Positions 9,787 to 18,042 of a DNA stretch of 24,536 nucleotides are shown here, one piece after another. Below the pieces are notes generated by a model. That model searched no databases. It was not told the origin of the DNA and was given only the letters and a program-made list of their open reading frames with translations. Source of the stretch: an uncultured Collinsella sp. (GTDB taxonomy: Bacteria > Actinomycetota > Coriobacteriia > Coriobacteriales > Coriobacteriaceae); assembly GCA_902489965.1 (NCBI GenBank), contig CABUCA010000028.1, positions 1 through 24,536 on the forward strand, in the 5' to 3' direction. The translations under genes were made by a program, and so were the position numbers. The first letter of the stretch is position 1. Each line of letters begins with the position of its first letter.

Positions 9787-10305
9787 TACGACTACGTCCT
9801 CGGATGTGATGGCGGATGAAGGACGTGGTTGTGGGGGGCTTTTGTCCCCTTCGCTGTTTCGCGGCTTTGCCGCGAAACCTCGCGCCACTTTGGGGATGGA
9901 TGGGGGACTTGGCCGTTGCCGCTTTTTCGGAGCTCTTCTTTATTCCTTTTGTTGGATGAAAAGCCCCTTGTTTTTGCAGGGGTGCATACTCGACTTATAT
10001 GTGCATAGAATCTCGTATAGTGCGAGTAAGATATTGCGCTGTCCGTTTTGTGTTTAGCAGAGATGTAGTTTGCATAATCCGACATAATCCTCGCTTCATT
10101 TAAATAAAGTCGCACGTAAATTACGTAGATATGTCTGAGCTGGAGTTCTGTACGCTGAGCGGACAAAAACGACCGTTCACCGTTCCGCTATTTTCAAAAT
10201 GAATAAAATGAGCGATAAAGAGAATATAAACCTTAATAAACTCGCGTATCGCACGGACGCGGGTTATTAATGGGTTGTAGGCCTTTTACAGAAAGGATTC
10301 CAGCA
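9787..10305. other. Region upstream of carbamate kinase, no gene seen
   Basis: I see no gene here. A perfect hairpin TTTCGCGGC-TTT-GCCGCGAAA lies at 9857-9877. The part after about 9,930 becomes AT-rich, as expected for a promoter zone, with AATATAAACC near 10222 as a possible -10, but no clear -35. The motif ACGTCCTCGGA occurs both inside the preceding palindrome and just after it (near 9794). Confidence 0.4.
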
Positions 10306-11268
10306 ATGTCTAAGCCTCTTGGCAAGCCCGATCGTATTGTCGTCGCCCTTGGCGGCAACGCCCTCGGCAACAACCCCGTCGAGCAGATCGAGGCCGTGAG
10401 CAACACCGCCCACGCTCTCCTCGGTCTCATCGAGCAGGGCAATGAGATCATCATCACCCACGGCAACGGCCCGCAGGTCGGCATGATCCAGAACGCCTTC
10501 GCCGCTGCCCACGATGCCATCGGTACCCCCGAGATGCCGCTGCCCGAGTGCGGCGCCATGTCCCAGGGCTACATTGGTTATCACCTGCAGCAGGGCATCG
10601 GCCGCGAGATGCACAAGCGCTATAAGCGTTGGCACGCCGCCACCGTCGTCACCCAGATCGAGTGCGATCCCGACGATCCCGCGTTCAAGAACCCGACCAA
10701 GCCGATCGGCCCCTTCTACACCGAGGAGCAGGCCAAGGAGTTCATGGCCGAGGATCCCTCCAAGGTCTTCGTCGAGGATTCCGGCCGCGGCTGGCGTCGC
10801 GTCGTCGCCTCCCCCGATCCCAAGAAGATCGTCGAGGCTGACTCCATCCTTAACCTGCTCGACAACGAGTTCATCGTCATCGCCTGCGGTGGCGGCGGCA
10901 TCCCCGTCGTCCGCGACTACGAGAACAAGGGCTGCTACAAGGGCGTTCCCGCCGTCATCGACAAGGACCTGGGCGGCGAGCTGCTGGCCGAGGACTGCGA
11001 CGCCGACGTCCTGTTCCTGCTGACCGCCGTTGAGCATGTCGCCATCAACTTCGGCAAGCCCAACCAGGAGGAGCTCGAGGACCTCACCGCCGACGAGGCC
11101 GAGCGCCTGGCCGACGAGGGCCAGTTCGGCAAGGGTTCCATGGAGCCCAAGGTCCGCGCTGCCATCAAGTTCGCCCGTTCCCGCAAGGGCCGCACCTGCA
11201 TCATCGGCGCTCTGGACAAGGCCGCCGAGACCATGGCTGGCCTCTCCGGTACCCGCATCCACGAGTAG
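10306..11268 (+). CDS. arcC: Carbamate kinase
   Basis: This 320-residue amino-acid-kinase-fold enzyme transfers phosphate between carbamoyl phosphate and ADP, making ATP when citrulline, agmatine or ureido compounds are fermented. ATG 10306 is chosen because AAAGGA lies just upstream; the longer frame from 10270 has no such site. Family motifs are ALGGNAL near the start, THGNGPQVG for nucleotide/carbamate binding, ACGGGGIPV, DKDLGGELLAE, GSMEPKV and the C-terminal GALDKAAETMAGLSGT. The length fits the usual 310-320. No arginine deiminase or ornithine transcarbamylase gene lies beside it in this window, so the source of carbamoyl phosphate is not shown. The permease and amidohydrolase downstream may supply it. 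It has its own terminator, so it is likely transcribed alone. Confidence 0.95.
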   Translation: MSKPLGKPDRIVVALGGNALGNNPVEQIEAVSNTAHALLGLIEQGNEIIITHGNGPQVGMIQNAFAAAHDAIGTPEMPLPECGAMSQGYIGYHLQQGIGREMHKRYKRWHAATVVTQIECDPDDPAFKNPTKPIGPFYTEEQAKEFMAEDPSKVFVEDSGRGWRRVVASPDPKKIVEADSILNLLDNEFIVIACGGGGIPVVRDYENKGCYKGVPAVIDKDLGGELLAEDCDADVLFLLTAVEHVAINFGKPNQEELEDLTADEAERLADEGQFGKGSMEPKVRAAIKFARSRKGRTCIIGALDKAAETMAGLSGTRIHE

Positions 11269-11290
11269 TCTCTACTCTGTTGCCTCTCTC

Positions 11291-11314
11291 GTGGGCGCCA
11301 GGCAAAGCGCCCAC
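11291..11314. repeat. Hairpin GTGGGCGC / GCGCCCAC
   Basis: Perfect 8-base arms at 11291-11298 and 11307-11314 form a hairpin 22 bases after the arcC stop and just before a second, U-tailed hairpin. The two stand in tandem and may together protect or terminate the arcC transcript. Confidence 0.5.
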
Positions 11315-11333
11315 AAACTAGCCTCTCTTCATG

Positions 11334-11366
11334 AGCCCCGCAGTCCGCTCCGACTGCGGGGCTTTT
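11334..11366 (+). terminator. Intrinsic terminator of arcC
   Basis: AGCCCCGCAGTC (11334-11345) pairs with GACTGCGGGGCT (11352-11363) over 12 bases with a 6-base loop, followed by TTT. It is a strong GC-rich stem with a short U-tract. Confidence 0.8.
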
Positions 11367-11375
11367 GCTATTCAC

Positions 11376-11460
11376 CTAGTCATTGGGGACGTTCTTAAAT
11401 GACTAGTCAAACATGAACGTCCCCAATGACCACTCATTTAAGTCTGTCCCCAATGACTAG
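11376..11460. repeat. Multi-arm palindromic intergenic element (GGGGACGTTC family)
   Basis: Three nested or overlapping inverted repeats are visible: CTAGTCATTGGGGAC (11376-11390) with its complement at 11446-11460; GTCATTGGGGACGTTC (11379-11394) with its complement at 11415-11430; and CTTAAATGA (11394-11402) with TCATTTAAG (11434-11442). The left arm can pair with two different right arms, so alternative folds exist. The right end includes the stop codon of the C39-like peptidase gene. A related copy lies after the FHA gene. Confidence 0.7.
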
Positions 11461-12458
11461 TAGTAGGCCCACATGGCTTCGACTTCGTTGAGGACCTCTA
11501 CGACGCCCCAGCGGCGGGCGCTGCGGCTGGCCGAGTTGGGGTCGTAGACGCCAATCTGATTGGCATCGTCGATGCCGTAGAGCACGATGTAGTGGCCTAC
11601 GTTGGTAAACGTACCAGGGCGCACTGCGGCGATGACGGGCGCACCCGAGCGAAGTGCTTGGGTAATCGATTCGCGATCGTTATAGAGCTGCGTTCCGTTG
11701 AGCCCCAGCTGCCACGCACCGCCTGTCATAAACGACCACTCGGTGGCACCGGTGGGGGCGTAGTTGCCGGCTTCGGCCAGTGCGCATATATCGACCGGCG
11801 TCTTATCGGTGTGGCCGGTCTTAAAGATATAGACCATGGTGAGGCAAGTGGGACCGCAAGCGTTTTCGCGAATAGTGCCGCCGGCATAGGGCAGCTCCGA
11901 CCATGCGGGGTCAATTTGGTAGATGTGGGGCATGGCGCCGGCCTGCCATTGCGAGCGTGGGGTCGAGAACGCAAAGGAGTAACCGGGCGCGACGGGAGCT
12001 TTAAGCAGCTTGTCCTCGGCAGTGGGCTCAAGACCGGCTGATCCGTGGGAGATGCAGGATCCCAAAAACACAAAGACGAGGCAGGCGGCGATGGAGCAAA
12101 GCGCAAGGCGCAGGCGGCGGGCCGGAAGCGCGTGGCTTGTGGTGTGCGACGCGGGGTGAGGGGCGGAATTGCCGCGATCGCGTTGAGGTCGCGAAAAGGA
12201 GCGCTTGACGTAGTAGTCGGTCTTACGGCGATCGTAGCGGCGTGGCTGCAATGTGTCGGTCTGACGTTGGCGTGTGCTCGTACTCACGCGGTCTGACTGC
12301 TGCACGGTACGGCTTTGCTGCCGCGAAGAAGCCCCGGGCTGCTCTTGGGGGCGCTGCGGGTTGTCGTTGTCGGAGGTGCTTCTGGGCGTTGGCGTGGTGC
12401 GGCCGGCAAGGCGCACGCTTTGTGGCCGTTGGTCGCCGTCATTGTATCCGTATGCCAT
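11457..12458 (-). CDS. Membrane-anchored C39-like cysteine peptidase
   Basis: This 333-residue protein has three parts. Residues 1-115 are hydrophilic, rich in Arg, Gln, Ser, Thr and Pro, and probably disordered in the cytoplasm. Residues 116-137 form one membrane span ending in GSC, which could also be read as a lipobox-like Cys but far from the N-terminus. The rest lies outside and carries a papain-like C39_2 domain: Cys201 in ENACGPTC, His289 in VGHYIVLYG and Asp306 in VYDPNS. Such domains cut peptides or act in cell-wall processes; the substrate is unknown. ATG 12458 is chosen because AAGGTGA lies 5-8 bases upstream; GTG 12467 is an alternative. It is read opposite to its neighbours, and its stop lies inside a palindromic repeat. 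I see no link to the RiPP operon beyond both involving peptides. Confidence 0.8.
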   Translation of the reverse strand: MAYGYNDGDQRPQSVRLAGRTTPTPRSTSDNDNPQRPQEQPGASSRQQSRTVQQSDRVSTSTRQRQTDTLQPRRYDRRKTDYYVKRSFSRPQRDRGNSAPHPASHTTSHALPARRLRLALCSIAACLVFVFLGSCISHGSAGLEPTAEDKLLKAPVAPGYSFAFSTPRSQWQAGAMPHIYQIDPAWSELPYAGGTIRENACGPTCLTMVYIFKTGHTDKTPVDICALAEAGNYAPTGATEWSFMTGGAWQLGLNGTQLYNDRESITQALRSGAPVIAAVRPGTFTNVGHYIVLYGIDDANQIGVYDPNSASRSARRWGVVEVLNEVEAMWAYY

Positions 12459-12813
12459 TCGAATCACCTTGCCTCATGTGTAACTTGTCTATCCTACATA
12501 AAAAGATGCACGACACATGGGTATGTGCGCCAAAAGCCTGACAAATGGTATGAACGTTGCCGCGCCGCGCGCCAAGCGTCACGGCAACAGGTATTCAAAA
12601 GCAGACAAGATGAAAGCGTCCAAGACGAATGACGTCTCCCGCCGTTCGTCCCAAAAACGGCGCCGCTCGTTTTGCAGTTCTGCCTTCGGTCGAGCTACAA
12701 GCGGCGCTGCTGTGCCAAGGCCGTATCTTAAAGCCGCGAAATAAAAGCGCGCGGCAAAACAGACCGCGCAAGGGGTGACGTCAAGGGGCGTCAAAAAGGA
12801 AAGGAGGGGAACA
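12459..12813. other. Divergent intergenic region with GC-rich hairpin
   Basis: This region separates the C39-like peptidase (leftward) from the permease (rightward) and should hold both promoters. A hairpin GCGCGG (12749-12754) / CCGCGC (12764-12769) precedes the permease ribosome binding site. A basic open frame from ATG 12550 (or 12517) to 12744 has no Shine-Dalgarno site and no recognisable family, so I do not call it. Confidence 0.4.
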
Positions 12814-14265
12814 ATGGCGGACAAGAACGCAGAGGTTGCAGTCGAGGATAACGGCGGCATGAAGAAAACGCTCTCGCTCTGGAACTTCTTCACCATCGGT
12901 TTCGGTGCCATCATCGGTACCGGTTGGGTTCTGCAGGTCGGCGACTGGATGGTCGTGGGCGGCGGTCCCGTTCCCGCTATGATCGCATTCCTCTTGGGTG
13001 CAATCTTCCTCGTGCCCGTCGGAGCTGTTTTCGGTGAGCTCACGGCTGCTATCCCCATCTCGGGCGGCATCGTCGAGTATGTCGATCGTAGCTTTGGCCG
13101 TACGCTGAGCTACATCACCGGATGGCTTTTGGCCCTGGGCAACGGCATCCTGTGCCCGTGGGAGGCCATTGCCATTTCGACCCTCGTGTCCGAGATGTTC
13201 GGTAGCCTGCCCGGTCTTGAGTGGCTGCGCGCCGTCAAGCTCTACACCATCCTGGGGGCCGACGTTTACCTGTTCCCGACGCTGATCGCGCTCGGCTTTG
13301 CAGTCTACGTCATCTTCCTCAACTTCCGCGGTGCCAGCTCGGCCGCCAAGCTCCAGGCCTTCCTGACCAAGGCCCTGCTCTGCGGCATGCTGCTCGCCAT
13401 GGGCGTCTCGCTGTTCACCGGCTCGCCGGACAACGCCATGCCCGTGTTCTCCCAGGTCGCCGGCGCTGGCGGCGGCAAGGCCGCTACCGAGAGCACCAGC
13501 CTGTTCGCCGGCATCGTGTCGGTCCTGGTTCTGACTCCGTTCTTCTACGCCGGTTTCGACACCATTCCTCAGCAGGCTGAGGAAGCAGCCGAGGGCCTCA
13601 ACTGGAACAAGTTCGGCAAGATCATCTCCCTGGCCCTGCTGGCCGCTGGCGGCTTCTACATGGTCTGCATCTACTCGTTCGGCACCATCCTCGACTGGCA
13701 TGAGTTTGTTAAGAGCCCGGTTCCCGCGCTTGCCTGCCTCAAGGGCATCAACATGCTTCTGTACCTGGCCATGCTCGTCATCGCCACGCTTGGACCCATG
13801 GGTCCGATGAACTCCTTCTACGGCGCCACGAGCCGCATCATGCTCGCCATGGGCCGCAAGGGCCAGCTGCCCGAGCAGTTCGCCGAGGTCGACCCCAAGT
13901 CCGGCGCTCCCAAGCTCGCCTGCGTCGTTCTGGGCGTCATCACCGTCGTCGGTCCGTTCCTGGGCAAGAACATGCTCATCCCTCTGACCAACGTGTCGGC
14001 TCTCGCCTTCATCTTCTCCTGCGGCATGGTCGCCCTCGCTTGCCTGCGTATGCGCTTCACCGAGCCCGACCTGCCTCGTCCCTACGAGGTGCCCGGCGGC
14101 AAGTTTGGCATCTGCCTCGCCATCGCTGCCTGCGCCATCATCATCGGCCTGCTCGTGATTCCGTTCTCTCCCGCCTCCCTCAACATGGTGGAGTGGAGCA
14201 TCGTGATCGGCTGGTTGGCTATTGGCCTGGCCCTCATGGCTTTCACCAATTCCCGCAAAAAGTAA
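12814..14265 (+). CDS. APC-family amino acid permease
   Basis: This 483-residue inner-membrane transporter of the amino acid-polyamine-organocation superfamily would take up an amino acid or amine by proton or sodium symport or by exchange. ATG 12814 follows AAAGGAGG at a good distance; an upstream start at 12775 lacks one. About 12 hydrophobic segments are spread along the chain. The first contains FFTIGFGAIIGTGW, the family's Gly-rich unwound helix that binds the substrate amino and carboxyl groups, and PISGGIVEYVDRSFG follows in the third. The substrate cannot be read from sequence. A metal-dependent amidohydrolase lies 131 bases downstream and a carbamate kinase upstream, which suggests that the cargo is an amino-acid derivative degraded inside the cell. 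Confidence 0.9.
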   Translation: MADKNAEVAVEDNGGMKKTLSLWNFFTIGFGAIIGTGWVLQVGDWMVVGGGPVPAMIAFLLGAIFLVPVGAVFGELTAAIPISGGIVEYVDRSFGRTLSYITGWLLALGNGILCPWEAIAISTLVSEMFGSLPGLEWLRAVKLYTILGADVYLFPTLIALGFAVYVIFLNFRGASSAAKLQAFLTKALLCGMLLAMGVSLFTGSPDNAMPVFSQVAGAGGGKAATESTSLFAGIVSVLVLTPFFYAGFDTIPQQAEEAAEGLNWNKFGKIISLALLAAGGFYMVCIYSFGTILDWHEFVKSPVPALACLKGINMLLYLAMLVIATLGPMGPMNSFYGATSRIMLAMGRKGQLPEQFAEVDPKSGAPKLACVVLGVITVVGPFLGKNMLIPLTNVSALAFIFSCGMVALACLRMRFTEPDLPRPYEVPGGKFGICLAIAACAIIIGLLVIPFSPASLNMVEWSIVIGWLAIGLALMAFTNSRKK

Positions 14266-14285
14266 CGCCTAGCCGGGGCGGATTG

Positions 14286-14314
14286 GGTGCGCGGTGCCCT
14301 CTCTCCCGCGCACC
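14286..14314. repeat. Hairpin GGTGCGCGG / CCGCGCACC
   Basis: Perfect 9-base arms at 14286-14294 and 14306-14314 sit between the permease and the amidohydrolase. No U-tract follows, so it probably adjusts the ratio or stability of the two gene messages rather than ending transcription. Confidence 0.45.
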
Positions 14315-14396
14315 GAGCCCGGCGCCACTTGGGTAGCTTTGTGAGGCCTTAACCCAACACGGCCTCGCCCACTATATGGATCCATAAGGAGGAACC

Positions 14397-15674
14397 ATGT
14401 CCACTAAGTATGCAATCGTTGGCGGTAAGCTCATCGACGGTACCGGTGCCGAGCCGGTCGAGAACTCCCTCGTTCTCGTCGACGACAACGGCAAGATCGA
14501 GTACGCCGGTGTTATGCAGGACCTTCCTGAGGGCGTTGAGGTCATCGACGCCGCCGGCAAGACCGTCCTTCCCGGCCTGATCGACACCCACCTGCACTTC
14601 TCGGGCAACTTGACCGACGATGACACCGACTGGGTCATGCAGCCGCTCCTCGAGAAGCAGGCCGTCGCCGTCAAGCAGGCCTACGACTGCCTCACCCACG
14701 GCCTCACCACCGTCTGCGAGATCGGCCGCTTTGGTATCCAGATCCGTGACTGCATCGACAAGGGCGTCTTCAAGGGCCCGCGCGTTCTGGCCACCGGCCT
14801 TGGCTTCTGCCGCGTTGCCGGCCACGGCGACTCCCACCACTGCAGCCAGGAGCTCAACAAGGAATCGCACCCCTGGGGCGATCAGGTCGACGGTCCTTGG
14901 GATCTGCGCAAGGCCGTCCGCCGTCGCCTGCGTGAGAACCCCGATGCCATCAAGATCTGGGCTACCGGTGGCGGCATCTGGCGCTGGGACTCCGGCCGCG
15001 ACCAGCACTACTGCTCCGAGGAGATCCAGGCCGTGGTCGAAGAGGCAAAGATGGTCGGCATCCCCGTGTGGAGCCACTGCTACAACAACCACGCCGCTGC
15101 CTACGATTCCGTTCGCTTTGGCTGCGAGCAGCTGATTCACGGCTTCGATATCGATGAGCGCACCATGGACCTCATGGCCGAGCAGGGCACCTTCTTCACC
15201 CCGACGATCGCTTTCCTGCCCACCTGGTACGCCACCTATCCGCCCGTCTACGTCCCCGAGCTGCACGACAAGTACGAGGGCACCCTGGTCGAGAAGGAGC
15301 TGCAGCGCAACTACGACTGCCTGCGCGAGGCCAAGAAGCGCGGCGTCGTCATGACGATCGGCTCCGACTCCTTCTCCTTCGTCACCCCGTACGGCACCTG
15401 CTCCATCGAGGAGATGTACGAGTTCGTCGACAAGATCGGCTTCACCCCGGTCGAGACCATCACCTGCGCCACCCTCAACGGTGCCAAGATGTGCCACATC
15501 GAGGACGAGACCGGTTCTATCGAGGCCGGCAAGTGCGCCGACCTGCTGGTCGTTAACGGTGACGTCGCCGCCGACATCCACGTGCTCAACACCGACAACA
15601 TGGACGTCATCATGAAGGACGGCTGGATCGTCGAGGCAGGCACCTTTGGCGAGGCCAACAAATACAGCGCCTAA
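14397..15674 (+). CDS. Metal-dependent amidohydrolase (imidazolonepropionase/Xaa-Pro dipeptidase-like)
   Basis: This 425-residue TIM-barrel hydrolase of the amidohydrolase superfamily would break an amide or ring C-N bond of a small nitrogen compound in the cytoplasm. The start has a perfect AAGGAGG site. Metal ligands expected for the family are visible: His65 and His67 (DTHLHF), Lys186 (IKIWATGGG, possibly carboxylated), His227 (WSHCYN), His248 (LIHGFD) and Asp324 (GSDSFSF). The C-terminus returns to the small beta-sandwich (GSIEAGKCADLLVVNGD). Related proteins include imidazolonepropionase and Xaa-Arg/Xaa-Pro dipeptidases of COG1228; the substrate cannot be assigned. Pairing with the APC permease just upstream suggests that it acts on what that carrier imports. 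A terminator follows. Confidence 0.88.
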   Translation: MSTKYAIVGGKLIDGTGAEPVENSLVLVDDNGKIEYAGVMQDLPEGVEVIDAAGKTVLPGLIDTHLHFSGNLTDDDTDWVMQPLLEKQAVAVKQAYDCLTHGLTTVCEIGRFGIQIRDCIDKGVFKGPRVLATGLGFCRVAGHGDSHHCSQELNKESHPWGDQVDGPWDLRKAVRRRLRENPDAIKIWATGGGIWRWDSGRDQHYCSEEIQAVVEEAKMVGIPVWSHCYNNHAAAYDSVRFGCEQLIHGFDIDERTMDLMAEQGTFFTPTIAFLPTWYATYPPVYVPELHDKYEGTLVEKELQRNYDCLREAKKRGVVMTIGSDSFSFVTPYGTCSIEEMYEFVDKIGFTPVETITCATLNGAKMCHIEDETGSIEAGKCADLLVVNGDVAADIHVLNTDNMDVIMKDGWIVEAGTFGEANKYSA

Positions 15675-15715
15675 GATACCGTTTGTCGATGGCTGGATGT
15701 AAAACACAGTTTTTG

Positions 15716-15730
15716 ATTGCATAATGCAAT
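15716..15730. repeat. Perfect palindrome ATTGCATAATGCAAT
   Basis: A 15-base perfect palindrome (7-base arms around a single A) lies between the amidohydrolase stop and its terminator, about 55 bases before the kinase gene. Its size and symmetry would suit a dimeric regulator, or it may simply extend the terminator structure. Confidence 0.35.
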
Positions 15731-15732
15731 GG

Positions 15733-15757
15733 AGAGGGTCGCTTGCGGCCCTCTTTA
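15733..15757 (+). terminator. Intrinsic terminator of the amidohydrolase
   Basis: AGAGGG (15733-15738) pairs with CCCTCT (15749-15754), extended by inner CG-rich pairs around a CTTG loop, followed by TTATT. It separates the permease/amidohydrolase unit from the kinase gene. Confidence 0.7.
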
Positions 15758-15785
15758 TTGCTATCGGTGCGGTAGATAAAAGGGG

Positions 15786-17177
15786 ATGACGGTGGATTTA
15801 AACAGGCTGATTCTGGGCAAGAGCTACAACTCTACCAAGGTCTTTCGTACGGCTCAGCATGTGGTCCAGGCCATCCTGCTCGGTGTTGTCGTTCCGGCGC
15901 TTATCCTGCTGCTTATCTGGGATTTAACCGATAACCCCAATCCCGTTCCGGGCGTCGTCGTCATCGCCGGCATGGTCATGCTGTGCTTCTTCTTCTCGTA
16001 TGTCTTTGTGGTTCCCGACGACCTCACATCGAGCGCAACCGACCGTACGCTCGCCATCGCTTCAAAAATATTCGCCTACACGTCGCGCGGCCTTACGCCC
16101 GAAGCTGCCCTGGGCGCCTCTAAGATCATCCTGTCCGAAACTATCGCCTCTGCCATCTGCTTTACCGACGGCAAGCAGGTGTTGGCAAGCTGGGGCGAGG
16201 ACTCGGCAAAATGCCCCGCGGGCACCCCGGTGGTGCTGCGGACTACGCTCAACGTGATCAACAGCGGCGAGCAAAGCGTGTTCTCGCGCGATGCCTCGAC
16301 CGAGACAGGTGGCTACTTTCCACGCCTGCGCGCCGGTATTGTCGCACCGCTTACCGTGCGCGGGCATTGCGTGGGCACGCTCGAGCTGTATTATCCCCGT
16401 CTGAGCAGCATCGATATGCGCCAGACGGCGCTTGCCTCGGGCTTTGCTGACCTCATTTCCACGCAGCTTGCGAGCTTTGAGCTCGAGCGCTAGGACGAGC
16501 TTACGGCCCGCGTGGAGCTGCGCGCCTTGCAATCGCAGGTCGATCCTCATTTTCTATTCAATACCATTAGCACGATCGTGTCGCTCGTTCGAACCGAGCC
16601 CGACAAGGCGCGATCGCTGCTGATCGACTTTTCCAATTACTACCGTCAGACGCTCTCTGATTCCGATACCCTCACAACGCTCGAGCACGAGGTGGAACAG
16701 GGCACTCGCTATATCAACCTTATGCAGGCTCGTTATGGCGACGGCCGTCTGCGCGTCTCGGTCGATATCGACTTTGAGGTGCGCGATTGCATGGTGCCGC
16801 CGTTTATCTTGCAGCCGTTGCTCGAAAACTGCATCAAGCACGCGCAGCGCGAGACCGAGCCGCTTTCTATTCATGTTAGGGCTTTCGAGACCGATGACGG
16901 TTTGGAGATCATCGTCGAGGACGACGGCATCGGTATGAGCGAAGAAGTCTGCGCGCATCTGTTTGAGCAGCATCGCCTGGAGGAGCCCGAGAGCATTACC
17001 GCCGACGGCTCCGTCAAGCGAGGTTGCGGCCTGGCGCTCTTCAACGTGCTTCAGCGCATCCATTTCTTTTACGGAGAAGATTCCGGCATGCGCGTGAAGT
17101 CTCAGGAGGGCGTGGGAACGCAGGTCATCGTCGAGCTGAACGGCGAGCCGCATGAGCCGGCGCCGTTGACGGCGTAG
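15786..17177 (+). pseudogene. LytS-like sensor histidine kinase 1, interrupted by an amber stop
   Basis: One continuous frame of 464 codons is broken by TAG at codon 236 (16491-16493). Before it are two membrane spans (about residues 28-48 and 55-75) and a GAF-like domain. After it are the His_kinase block (His255 in DPHFLFN) and the HATPase domain (PLLENCIKH, EDDGIGM and a GCGLALFN block). Aligned to kinase 2, the TAG falls exactly on Gln224 of that protein within the matching LTAR linker, so a CAG-to-TAG change explains it. The first half alone would be a membrane sensor without catalytic parts. The second half could start only at GTG 16512, without a Shine-Dalgarno site. The 5' start may be GTG 15792, since AAAAGGGG directly abuts ATG 15786. 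It precedes its regulator gene by 38 bases. Confidence 0.85.
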
Positions 17178-17215
17178 CACGCGGTTGGATTGAGAGAAAA
17201 AGAGGGGAAGCACAT

Positions 17216-17950
17216 ATGTCCGAAGGCTGGAACATCTTGGTGGTTGATGACGAGCCTCCCATTAGGGCTGAGCTACGCTATCTGTTGGAAAAGGATACGC
17301 GTGTGGGTCAGATTGCCGAGGCGGGCAATGTCACCGAAGCCGTGGAGTCGATTCTGTCGAACAAGCCCGACGTGTTGTTTTTAGACATTACCATGCCCGG
17401 TCGCTCGGGAATTGAGCTTGCCGAGACGCTGCAGAACCTAAAGACGCCGCCGGTGGTTGTGTTTGTGACGGCGTTTGCCGAATTTGCCGCTGATGCGTAT
17501 AACCTCGATGCGGTCGACTATGTCGTCAAGCCGGTCGAGGACGCACGCCTGTCAAAGGCACTCGACAAGATCGAGGCAGCCTTGGGTGCCCGTCGTGTTA
17601 TCCATGCTCCGCGCCAGCCTTTGCGTCTGACGGTGGACCGCGGGGGCAAAAAGGTGTTCATTCCCGCCGCAGACGTCTGCTACTTTGAGGCGCGCGCCGA
17701 TTTTTGCAACGCCATCTGCGCCGAGGGAACGTACCTGATCAATGAGTCGATCTCTTCGCTCGAGCGTCGCTTGGTCTCCGAGGGCTTTATTCGCGTTCAT
17801 CGCAGCTATCTGGTCAATTTGGAAGACGTGCACAATGTCGAGATCGGTTCCACGGGTCTTATGGAGCTCAGGCTCGATCGCGTAACCTCGACGGTGCCCG
17901 TGTCCCGCCGTCGCGCTGCCGAGGTTAAAGCACACTTGGGGCTTGCGTAG
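17216..17950 (+). CDS. LytTR-family response regulator 1
   Basis: This 244-residue cytoplasmic regulator has a receiver domain (residues 1-120) with acidic pair Asp11/Asp12, phospho-acceptor Asp57 (FLDITMP), FVTAF and VVKP. A LytTR DNA-binding domain (about 140-244) carries the typical FIRVHRSYLVNL block. Regulators of this type (AgrA, LytR, AlgR) bind imperfect direct repeats and often control cell-surface, bacteriocin or virulence genes. GAGGGG lies 8 bases before ATG 17216. It follows kinase 1, which is broken here, so it may now be unphosphorylated or be served by kinase 2. It is closely similar to regulator 2 along its whole length. Confidence 0.93.
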   Translation: MSEGWNILVVDDEPPIRAELRYLLEKDTRVGQIAEAGNVTEAVESILSNKPDVLFLDITMPGRSGIELAETLQNLKTPPVVVFVTAFAEFAADAYNLDAVDYVVKPVEDARLSKALDKIEAALGARRVIHAPRQPLRLTVDRGGKKVFIPAADVCYFEARADFCNAICAEGTYLINESISSLERRLVSEGFIRVHRSYLVNLEDVHNVEIGSTGLMELRLDRVTSTVPVSRRRAAEVKAHLGLA

Positions 17951-17983
17951 ACGGTCTGCGTGCCGTCGTTTACCATCGCAGGT

Positions 17984-18010
17984 TTGGCATGGGCGCGCGG
18001 TGGGCATAAT
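17984..18010 (+). promoter_or_regulatory. Candidate promoter of the phospholipase-like gene
   Basis: TTGGCA (17984-17989) and CATAAT (18005-18010) are good -35 and -10 matches, but the spacer is only 15 bases. The GGG just before CATAAT resembles the GGG-flanked -10 boxes elsewhere in the window. The gene starts at 18043. Confidence 0.4.
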
Positions 18011-18042
18011 GGGTGGCATCGAATGAAATCGAAAGGATCATT

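Noticed and set aside
10190..10240. AT-rich stretch before arcC with ATGAATAA as a possible ArgR box
   Set aside because: Only a half site is visible. A proper ARG box needs a symmetric partner at fixed spacing, which I do not see.
12517..12744. 75-codon basic frame in the gap between the C39-like peptidase and the permease
   Set aside because: No Shine-Dalgarno site, no known family, and it lies in a region expected to hold two divergent promoters. It could be revisited if conserved.
14362..14378. TATATG as a -10 box just before the amidohydrolase
   Set aside because: It lies about 9 bases before the ribosome binding site and has no matching -35, so the transcript would barely include the site. 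More likely chance.
10267..15722. Long antisense frames opposite arcC, the permease and the amidohydrolase (331, 306 and 457 codons)
   Set aside because: They arise from the same codon-bias effect as opposite nifJ. All lie fully over strongly supported genes and have unnatural compositions.
16491..16493. TAG in kinase 1 as pyrrolysine or programmed recoding
   Set aside because: No pyl genes or recoding structure are seen, and alignment to Gln in the paralogue makes a simple nonsense mutation the better explanation.
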